Of a DNA stretch of 19,168 bases, positions 5,927 to 11,945 are shown piece by piece. Source of the DNA: CAYNGH01 sp964396845 (GTDB taxonomy: Bacteria; Vulcanimicrobiota; JAJTBE01; CAYNGH01). Within the stretch, counting starts at the first letter, position 1, and each line of letters opens with the position of its first letter. The notes beneath the pieces are model-generated. The model saw only the letters and a list, made by a program, of their open reading frames with translations. It searched no databases and was not told the origin of the DNA. Position numbers and translations under genes: made by a program. The DNA lies in assembly GCA_964396845.1 (NCBI GenBank), contig CAYNGH010000051.1, positions 1 to 19,168 on the forward strand, read 5' to 3'.

Positions 5927-6547
5927 TCAATACCTTGGCGTGGTACTCTCGATGGTATGAGCCATGTTGTCAGGCCCCTTGTGATAATACCTCACTTTTA
6001 CAGGATCTCCCGGCCTGGGGACATAACCCTCCGGGACATACCTGGTCTTTGAATCAGTTTTCACCTTCATTCCCACGGGATTTCCTTCCTGAATAAAACG
6101 CAGAAGAATAAATCCCTGCCCTGGGAAAACCGTACCGTTAAGTTCGTAGGTGGTTTCCGTGGGCGGGCCCGATGGATGGTGAATTTGTGGTGGACTGACA
6201 ACAGGCCTCTGGTCCCGGTGTTCCCCTGTTCTTGAATCGTTGTAGAGCTGGCCGGGATCTCCTGGAGGAGAGCTTCTCAACGGCCCCATGAGAGTGAAGG
6301 GAGCAACATAATAGGGATCATATATCACTGGCCCGTAAGGCCCATAACCATAAGGATATGGCAATGGATGGGGAGGTCTTGGCGGTCGGGGTGGAGGAGC
6401 GGGGCGGACGGGATTAAGCTGCTGTTCGATGGGAGTTGAATTCCATCCCCCGGCCCCGAAACTTGTCACAGCCCAAGCAGTACCCGGTATGATTCCTGAA
6501 ATAATGAAGCCCAGCAATAGAACCAGGATAAAAAATCTTCTGTTCAT
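5927..6547 (-). CDS. secreted Pro/Tyr-rich protein of unknown function
   Basis: This 206-residue protein has a clear signal peptide: MNRR, hydrophobic FFILVLLLGFIISGIIPG, and cleavage after AWA at about residue 26. The mature part starts with a low-complexity segment rich in Pro, Tyr and Gly (about 45-85), of a kind seen in envelope or surface proteins. It ends with a small predicted beta domain (about 132-206) containing GTVFPGQGF and the sequence YVPRPGDPVKVRYY, which resembles an OB-like barrel. No family is recognised. The ATG at 6547 is chosen over one 54 bases upstream because it begins the signal peptide and has AGGTGA at a suitable distance. It is divergent from the ankyrin protein gene, another exported protein. 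Confidence 0.78.
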   Translation of the reverse strand: MNRRFFILVLLLGFIISGIIPGTAWAVTSFGAGGWNSTPIEQQLNPVRPAPPPRPPRPPHPLPYPYGYGPYGPVIYDPYYVAPFTLMGPLRSSPPGDPGQLYNDSRTGEHRDQRPVVSPPQIHHPSGPPTETTYELNGTVFPGQGFILLRFIQEGNPVGMKVKTDSKTRYVPEGYVPRPGDPVKVRYYHKGPDNMAHTIESTTPRY

Positions 6548-6578
6548 ACAAATCACCTGTTCTTGGGAGAGTATATTC

Positions 6579-6608
6579 ATTTTACCATTTTTTAATGCCA
6601 AATGGCAA
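6579..6608 (-). promoter_or_regulatory. possible promoter of the Pro/Tyr-rich protein gene, overlapped by a palindrome
   Basis: On the minus strand TTGCCA (6603-6608) and TAAAAT (6579-6584) are 18 bases apart. The inverted repeat TGCCA-AA-TGGCA (6596-6607) overlaps the -35 box and could be an operator. Other pairings are possible. Confidence 0.4.
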
Positions 6609-6714
6609 ATATCTCCATGTATTTACAACAAATATTTACGACTTCTGGTTCCCCACAATACCGGGAATCCTCAAGAAGTCCTCCGGCAGAAAAATATCCC
6701 TGGCAGGAGGCTTT

Positions 6715-6740
6715 CATCTGTTGCCGGCAAATAACAGATG
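6715..6740 (+). repeat. perfect inverted repeat in the leader of the ankyrin gene
   Basis: CATCTGTT (6715-6722) and AACAGATG (6733-6740) form an exact 8-bp stem. It overlaps a second 10-bp palindrome TTGCCGGCAA (6721-6730). The structure ends 10 bases before the ribosome binding site (GGGAG, 6751). It could be an operator or an RNA hairpin. There is no T-run after it. Confidence 0.5.
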
Positions 6741-6763
6741 CAAATCATAAGGGAGTTGATATC

Positions 6764-7321
6764 ATGAAAAAATTTGCCCTGATGCTGATGCTGTGGTTCT
6801 TCGCCAGTACAGGATTTGCCACGGCAGGAGAGATTCATCAGCACGTGGTTGTTCCCAATCTGGAAAAAATTCAGAAAATCCTGGACAAAGATCCCACCCG
6901 GCTAAATGCCAGGGATTCTCATGGATACACACCCCTGATGCTTTCAGCGTCGGTGGGAAACCTGACCCTGACACGGTTTTTCATCTCCCGGGGAGCGTTA
7001 CTGGATCTTTCCAACATACACGGCAACACAGCCCTGCATGTGGCAACCATAATGGACAGCGGGCCAGTGGTGGAATCCCTTCTGGAGGCCGGGGCTTCTA
7101 TGGACGATAAAAATGGCGACGGCAACACTCCTTTGCACCTGGCGGCATCCCATGGCAGTAATGAATCCGTCAAGCTGTTGATTAAATTCGGCGCATCAAA
7201 GGATATTATGAACAACAATGGAAAAACACCTCGGGACCTGGCCCGGGATGAAGGCTTCACAAAGATCCTGGATATGTTGGACAATCCTCCGTCACCGACA
7301 AACCCTGAGGGGAAAGAATAA
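6764..7321 (+). CDS. exported ankyrin-repeat protein
   Basis: This 185-residue protein has a signal peptide (MKKFALMLMLWFFASTGFAT, cleavage near residue 22) and then about three to four ankyrin repeats starting near residues 51, 84, 117 and 150. Typical cores are GYTPLMLSASVGN, GNTALHVA, GNTPLHLAA and GKTPRDLA. Ankyrin repeats bind other proteins; a periplasmic location suggests binding an envelope partner or inhibitor function, as in some bacterial ankyrin proteins linked to catalase or peptidases. The ATG at 6764 is chosen because it begins the signal peptide and follows AAGGGAG (6749-6755). A longer in-frame version from 6602 has no ribosome binding site and would bury the signal. The partner is unknown. 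Confidence 0.85.
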   Translation: MKKFALMLMLWFFASTGFATAGEIHQHVVVPNLEKIQKILDKDPTRLNARDSHGYTPLMLSASVGNLTLTRFFISRGALLDLSNIHGNTALHVATIMDSGPVVESLLEAGASMDDKNGDGNTPLHLAASHGSNESVKLLIKFGASKDIMNNNGKTPRDLARDEGFTKILDMLDNPPSPTNPEGKE

Positions 7322-7343
7322 TCCCTTGATTTGCCGGGGATCC

Positions 7344-7372
7344 TTGACACCGGGAATCAAAATAAATATAAT
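7344..7372 (+). promoter_or_regulatory. consensus sigma70 promoter of tRNA-Gln
   Basis: An exact TTGACA (7344-7349) and an exact TATAAT (7367-7372) are separated by the ideal 17 bases. Transcription would begin near 7379, about 20 bases before the mature tRNA. Confidence 0.85.
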
Positions 7373-7398
7373 TTAAGTGCCCGTTAAGCAAATAATAT

Positions 7399-7469
7399 TG
7401 AGGTGTAGCCAAGCGGTAAGGCAGCGGCCTTTGGAGCCGCCATCCCTGGTTCGAATCCAGGCACCTCAA
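7399..7469 (+). tRNA. tRNA-Gln (anticodon TTG)
   Basis: The acceptor stem TGAGGTG (7399-7405) pairs with CACCTCA (7462-7468), and the discriminator base is A (7469). The anticodon stem GCGGC/GCCGC closes the loop CTTTGGA, giving anticodon TTG for glutamine. The T arm is CCTGG-TTCGAAT-CCAGG (7445-7461). CCA is not encoded. A T-rich tract follows at once (7470-7486) and probably ends the transcript. The gene appears single, with its own consensus promoter. Confidence 0.95.
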
Positions 7470-7786
7470 TTTTTTATTTTTCTTTTAGTGGATGTTGACG
7501 GTTCTGGGCTTTTTCAGCACAGGGGAGCCTTGGTCAACAGGGCATCAGCGAACAAACCCGGATCAAAACGGTGGCAGGGGCTATGTCCCCAAAACACAAT
7601 CAGGAAGATTGTTGCCTGCTGTACACTAACTGATCAGGGATATTATCATTTCCACCTGAATCCGGCAGGTTGCTCAAAGCCCCAGGAAGATAAATTTTTT
7701 TCAACTTTCATATTTTTGGAGGAACCGAAGCTTTTCTGGTTAAATAATTATTATCCCGGCACTGGGACTAATTTAAGCTATCGGGG
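7470..7786. other. 317-base gap with no gene recognised
   Basis: After the T-rich tract behind the tRNA there is no convincing reading frame, promoter or known RNA. A small GGGG-CTATGT-CCCC hairpin and a GGAGG near 7718 with no start codon at a suitable distance are present. The gap should contain the control region of the CheR-like gene at 7787, but no clear -35/-10 pair was found. Confidence 0.5.
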
Positions 7787-9700
7787 ATGATTTCAAGATT
7801 TATGTTCTTTCTCGCCTACGAAAAATCCATGTATCACCTGTTGCAGAAATACCTGACCGGGAACCAGCTTCTGACAGACCAGATCTCCTCGGGAGCCTTT
7901 GACCGGGGACTGGTGGCCAGGGCACAGGAATTCGGTTTTTCTGATCTTGAAAGCTATTGCCACTTCGTCATGCTACAGCCTTTCGGTGAATATCTCCAGG
8001 AGATTGGACGCCTCATCGGAACCTGCCGTTATGCCACTTTTTATCAGCACAAGGATCAGCTGGACGCCCTCACCGGGGACTTCATCCAAAGCCTCACAGA
8101 AGAACCGGAAAAAAAAGAAGAAAAAAAATTCTCATCAAAGATCCTCAAGCTCCTCACCTCGGAGGTGGATTTTTCCAGAACCGTTGCTGAGAAAAATCTC
8201 AATGTCCTGATCGTGGAAACCATTGACGGGCCAGAAGCATATTCCGTGGCCATGCGGATCACTTCAGTCCTTCCCGGGGGAGTCAACCTTTATCTTATCG
8301 GAGGGGAATCAGATCCGGAATTTCTAAGAAAAGCCTCGGAAGGAAAATATCCCCTGCCCCGGATGTCCCTGCTGTCGGATAATTACCGATCTCTGTTCAC
8401 CGAGAAAACCCCCGACGGCCTTTACAAGATTGCCCCGGAAGTTCGAAAGAAATGTGAGTTTCATCGAATCGATCCTCTCAACGACTTTCCCCCGGCAGAC
8501 TTCAGAGAAAGTTTTCACCTGGTATTCTGCAACAGTCCCGCAAGCCTTTATCCATCACCCATAGCCCTGGAAATTGCAAACCGGTGCATATACTGCCTCA
8601 AGCCCGGCGGTTATCTTTTTGCCACTTCGCCACCGGGGAAACCCCTCCCCCAACACAACGGGATTGAACCGGTCAGCCAGGGCAAGGCCAGTGCCCACAG
8701 AAGAACCGGCGCAAAACTGCCTCCCCCGCCCACAGGAAGCATTGATGAAAAATTCGATACCGTGGAGAACCGCATCCTTACAGTAAAATCCTGGATGCTG
8801 GATGGCAAGCTTGACAAGGCCGAAACCATTCTGAAAGAGATCCTCAAGGATCATATCTCTGATCTGTCGGCCAACATGCTCCTGGGGGATATATATCTCC
8901 GCCGGGGAGAAGGAGCCAAGGCAATCACCCAGTATGACAAGGCCATCCTCATCAATCCAGTTTTTCTGCCGGCCAGGTTCAATATTGCTGTGGCCTGCTT
9001 CTCTCTGAACAAAGAAGATCAGGCCATGGAACAAGTTGACAAAATCCGGGGAAAGCTAAATCTTATCGACGAAAAGCAAATCAGTGAAATGTACAGCCTG
9101 CCCCCCGGGGCCTTCGGCAAAATGATGGAACAGCTTGAGAATTCCCTCAGGGAGGATGAGTCGATCCAGGAGGACAAAAGCCTCCAGTGGATTAATTCCC
9201 TGGGCCGGCAGGAGATCAAGGTTCCTGATATTGCAGTGCCCGACAAATACGGCACCCTCAAGGGAACCCCGGAGCCGGCCCCCGTCACCGTAGAAAAGGC
9301 CGGGGAGGATGCCCCGACTCCTGAAGGGCCAAAAAAGGTGGTCAACATTTCAGAGCTTCCCTCCACCAGAGATTATGGCCAGCATGATCCCTGGGCAAAA
9401 AAGAAAGCCATGGAAGATGAAACCCGGCGAAAATCCGAGGAATTTAAACTCCTGCAGGAGGATTACTGCGAAACTGTCAAGGGGAAGCAGGTTCCCTCGG
9501 TGAAAAGCAGGAAGCGAAAAAAAGCCCCGGCAGGAGATAAATCCCAGTGGCTCGATATGACCGGGGAAGATTCAGAAAACGGGAAAAAACCTCGAAGAGT
9601 GAAAAAACCGCCAAAAACCCAGGCAGTGGTTCGAACCCGATCCCCCAAGACCGTTATAATGAAAGATGATAACGAAGATCACATCCCCAAAAAAGCCTGA
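7787..9700 (+). CDS. CheR-like pseudo-methyltransferase with TPRs and Lys-rich tail
   Basis: This is a 637-residue cytoplasmic protein. Residues about 15-100 resemble the CheR N-terminal helical domain. Residues about 135-290 follow the CheR SAM-methyltransferase core: DGPEAYSVAM (148-156) aligns with GEEPYSIAM, DPEFLRKASEGKYP (176-189) with the family's DxxxLxxAxxGxYP, and LVFCNSPASLY with FCRNVLIYF; LKPGGYLF is intact (271-278). The glycines and acidic residues that hold SAM are mostly lost, so methyl transfer is doubtful. Residues about 325-425 carry TPR-like repeats (DKAETILKEIL, GDIYLRRGEGAKAITQYDKAI). The last 140 residues are charged, Lys-rich and probably disordered. Family members with this order (CheR-TPR) act with chemosensory arrays, but no array gene is in the window. 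The start is uncertain: ATG at 7787, 7802 or 7829, with only a weak GGGG before the first. Confidence 0.75.
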   Translation: MISRFMFFLAYEKSMYHLLQKYLTGNQLLTDQISSGAFDRGLVARAQEFGFSDLESYCHFVMLQPFGEYLQEIGRLIGTCRYATFYQHKDQLDALTGDFIQSLTEEPEKKEEKKFSSKILKLLTSEVDFSRTVAEKNLNVLIVETIDGPEAYSVAMRITSVLPGGVNLYLIGGESDPEFLRKASEGKYPLPRMSLLSDNYRSLFTEKTPDGLYKIAPEVRKKCEFHRIDPLNDFPPADFRESFHLVFCNSPASLYPSPIALEIANRCIYCLKPGGYLFATSPPGKPLPQHNGIEPVSQGKASAHRRTGAKLPPPPTGSIDEKFDTVENRILTVKSWMLDGKLDKAETILKEILKDHISDLSANMLLGDIYLRRGEGAKAITQYDKAILINPVFLPARFNIAVACFSLNKEDQAMEQVDKIRGKLNLIDEKQISEMYSLPPGAFGKMMEQLENSLREDESIQEDKSLQWINSLGRQEIKVPDIAVPDKYGTLKGTPEPAPVTVEKAGEDAPTPEGPKKVVNISELPSTRDYGQHDPWAKKKAMEDETRRKSEEFKLLQEDYCETVKGKQVPSVKSRKRKKAPAGDKSQWLDMTGEDSENGKKPRRVKKPPKTQAVVRTRSPKTVIMKDDNEDHIPKKA

Positions 9701-9726
9701 GGTGATAGCTTCAGCAGAACAAAGAC

Positions 9727-9743
9727 GTTTTAAGCGATAAAAC
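9727..9743. terminator. weak AT-rich hairpin between convergent genes
   Basis: GTTTTA (9727-9732) pairs with TAAAAC (9738-9743) around AGCGA, in a 48-base gap between two convergent stops. The stem is short and AT-rich with no good T-run, so terminator function is uncertain. Confidence 0.3.
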
Positions 9744-9748
9744 CTTAA

Positions 9749-10912
9749 TCAGACTTCTTTGTATTTCTCGTAAACCGCCATTATCCGGTCAAAGGCATCA
9801 AAGAAAGCCCTGCTCACCGCCGGGTCAAAATGGGTGCCGGTGTCCTTCTCAATTATTGAAGTCACCTTCTCGATGGGAAAGGCTTCCTTGTAGCAACGTT
9901 TAGAAGACAGGGCATCAAAGACATCGGCAATGGCAACAATCCTGCCCTCCAAGGGAATGTCCTCCCCGGAAAGTCCATAAGGATAACCGGTGCCGTTCCA
10001 TTTTTCGTGATGAGATATGGCGATGGTTTCAGCCTTCCTGATGATGTCATGATTGGAATTCTTTAATATCTGAGCACCGTATATGGTATGCTTGCGCATT
10101 TCCACAAACTCCTCCTCGGTGAGGCGTCCGGGCTTGAGCAGAATGGAATCAGGCACCCCCAGCTTTCCGATATCATGCATGGGGGATGTGGAAAGGATAG
10201 TATCGCATTGTTCATCGGTAAAGCCCATCTGCTGGGCAATTATCTGGGAATAAAGGCTCATCCGGCGAATATGCAGGGCAGTATCTTCATCCCGAAACTC
10301 CGCCGCCACCGACAGCCGTTCTATCATTTCCATGTTGGAGGCTCTAAGTTCTTCCCGCATCTGGGCCATCTGCACTGCAACCGCTGCCTGACTGGCCAGG
10401 GAGAAGGTCAGCTTCTCATATTCTGACAGGAAGGGGACCACCTCTCCCAAGTGGTTCTTGGAGTTGATAAGTTGCAGGACTCCCACCACGGAATCTTCCT
10501 GATCCATCATGGGGACCACCAGCATTGAACGGGTGCGGTAGCCTGTCTTCCGGTCAAAATCCTTGTTGAACCGGTATGGCTCATCAGGGGAGATATTATA
10601 GACATCCTCAATGTTGAGGATCTTTCCCGTGGATGCCACATAACCAGCTATGTTCTCGTGGCTTATGGGCATGGTAAAGGTGAGATAGCTGTCCCTTGTC
10701 TTCTGCTCTCCATGTTGTTTTTTCAGGGTTTCATTATGGCTGGCAACAAACCGGATCAGATTTCCCTCCCGCAGGTAGAGGCTTCCGGCGTCGGCATAGG
10801 TAAAGTAACGGGATTCCCGCAATATGGTATCCAGCAGGCGGTCGAGTCTTTTCTCACTGGCCAGGGCGATTCCGATGTTGATTAGTTCATCCATTTTCTT
10901 CTTTTCATCCAA
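9749..10912 (-). CDS. GAF/HD-GYP cyclic-di-GMP phosphodiesterase
   Basis: This 387-residue cytoplasmic protein has an N-terminal GAF sensor domain (about 15-180; YADAGSLYLREG, MLVVPMMDQEDSVVGVLQLIN) and a C-terminal HD-GYP domain (about 195-385). The catalytic set is intact: H214, HDIGK (246-250), H275, HH (301-302), GTGYP (307-311) and D330/D333. HD-GYP enzymes of this type hydrolyse c-di-GMP to GMP, so it should lower this second messenger in response to a ligand of the GAF domain. TTG at 10912 is the preferred start because GAGGTG (10920-10925) is exactly 7 bases away; an ATG at 10894 and a TTG at 10951 have poorer sites. It is divergent from an MBL-fold hydrolase gene. Confidence 0.9.
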   Translation of the reverse strand: MDEKKKMDELINIGIALASEKRLDRLLDTILRESRYFTYADAGSLYLREGNLIRFVASHNETLKKQHGEQKTRDSYLTFTMPISHENIAGYVASTGKILNIEDVYNISPDEPYRFNKDFDRKTGYRTRSMLVVPMMDQEDSVVGVLQLINSKNHLGEVVPFLSEYEKLTFSLASQAAVAVQMAQMREELRASNMEMIERLSVAAEFRDEDTALHIRRMSLYSQIIAQQMGFTDEQCDTILSTSPMHDIGKLGVPDSILLKPGRLTEEEFVEMRKHTIYGAQILKNSNHDIIRKAETIAISHHEKWNGTGYPYGLSGEDIPLEGRIVAIADVFDALSSKRCYKEAFPIEKVTSIIEKDTGTHFDPAVSRAFFDAFDRIMAVYEKYKEV

Positions 10913-10919
10913 GGACCGG

Positions 10920-10925
10920 CACCTC
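10920..10925 (-). promoter_or_regulatory. ribosome binding site that selects a TTG start
   Basis: GAGGTG on the minus strand lies 7 bases before TTG (10910-10912). No comparable site precedes the nearby ATG at 10894, which has only AAGAAG. Confidence 0.6.
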
Positions 10926-11081
10926 ACTAATCCTGCAGGGACGGTATGCAAAATTTTAATCTCATATTAAATACAAACCGGATTATCCCTTTTGTAGTTC
11001 CAATATTGAATCCAAAAAAGGATAACAGGCCATGGAGATAAAATATACGAAAATACAAAATAAGCCGGAGGAAGGCCCGAG

Positions 11082-11918
11082 ATGAAAATTACATTTTGGG
11101 GGACAAGGGGGTCAATTGCCACGCCAGGAAAAGACACGGTCAAATACGGCGGCAATACCACCTGCATCGAGGTCCGACTTGGAGATGGTTCTCTTTTGAT
11201 ATTCGACGCAGGGACCGGCATCAGGAAACTGGGGGACAAGCTGGTAAAAAACAACGAAAAGTTTATCAATATTTTCCTGACTCATCCCCACTGGGATCAT
11301 ATCCAGGGCTTTCCCTTCTTCGCTCCCATGTATATGAAGGGCTACAAGATATGGGTTCATGGCTGGCCCACCACCAACAGGAAAGTCCGAAACGCCATCA
11401 CCGACCAGATGGAAGGGACATACTTCCCTGTGGATTTTTCCCAGCTGGCGGCAGATATAGATTTTATCGAAATAGAAGACCTCAACCTCGATTACAACTC
11501 AGCCCGGATGTCTTTCCTACGCTGTAACCATCCCGTCGTCTGCCACGCCATCAAAATCGAAGACCATGGCAAATCCTTCGTTTTCATGACCGATAATGAG
11601 CTGGACATGGAAAAACCCCTGACCCGGTGGGAAGAGTTTGTGGATTTCTGCCAGGGAGCCAGTCTTCTGGTCCATGATGCCCAGTTTGACGAAAGAGAGA
11701 GCGCTATCCGCAAGGGTTGGGGTCACTCCTCCTACATCCGGGTTCTGGACCTTGCCAGGGAAGCAGAAGTGGCAAAGCTGGGATTGTTTCACCATGATCC
11801 CTCCCATTCCGACAGCCAGGTTGATGCCATCGTCGAAGATTCTCAGCGACGAATAAAAGAAGAAAACTTAGGTTTTGAATGCTTCGGGACCCGGGAAGGC
11901 CAGGAAATAGAAATCTGA
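11082..11918 (+). CDS. MBL-fold metallo-hydrolase (PhnP/cyclic-nucleotide phosphodiesterase-like)
   Basis: This 278-residue soluble protein starts with MKITFWGTRGSIATPG and KYGGNTTCIEV, the hallmark of the PhnP/RNase Z-like branch of metallo-beta-lactamases. It has the metal-binding motif THPHWDH (67-73), later ligands in CNHPVVCHA and MTDNE, and a terminal HHDPSHSDS. Two metal ions are expected. Substrates in this branch are phosphodiesters such as cyclic nucleotides or tRNA 3' ends; the true substrate cannot be read from sequence. GGAGG (11067-11071) precedes the ATG. It is divergent from the HD-GYP gene and is the first of a closely spaced plus-strand series; the next gene starts 27 bases after its stop. 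Confidence 0.87.
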   Translation: MKITFWGTRGSIATPGKDTVKYGGNTTCIEVRLGDGSLLIFDAGTGIRKLGDKLVKNNEKFINIFLTHPHWDHIQGFPFFAPMYMKGYKIWVHGWPTTNRKVRNAITDQMEGTYFPVDFSQLAADIDFIEIEDLNLDYNSARMSFLRCNHPVVCHAIKIEDHGKSFVFMTDNELDMEKPLTRWEEFVDFCQGASLLVHDAQFDERESAIRKGWGHSSYIRVLDLAREAEVAKLGLFHHDPSHSDSQVDAIVEDSQRRIKEENLGFECFGTREGQEIEI

Positions 11919-11945
11919 ATATCAGCAGGAACTCAAGGTGTTAAT

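Noticed and set aside
6602..6763. Longer ankyrin protein starting at 6602
   Set aside because: It has no ribosome binding site, the composition is unlike a protein domain, and it would hide the signal peptide that starts at 6764.
7480..7640. Possible c-di-GMP or other riboswitch before the CheR-like gene
   Set aside because: A GCACAGGG-like string is present, but the other conserved parts of the GEMM class I fold are missing, and no other class fits by eye.
7377..7790. 137-residue frame running through the tRNA gene
   Set aside because: It crosses the tRNA-Gln gene, has no ribosome binding site and no recognisable domain.
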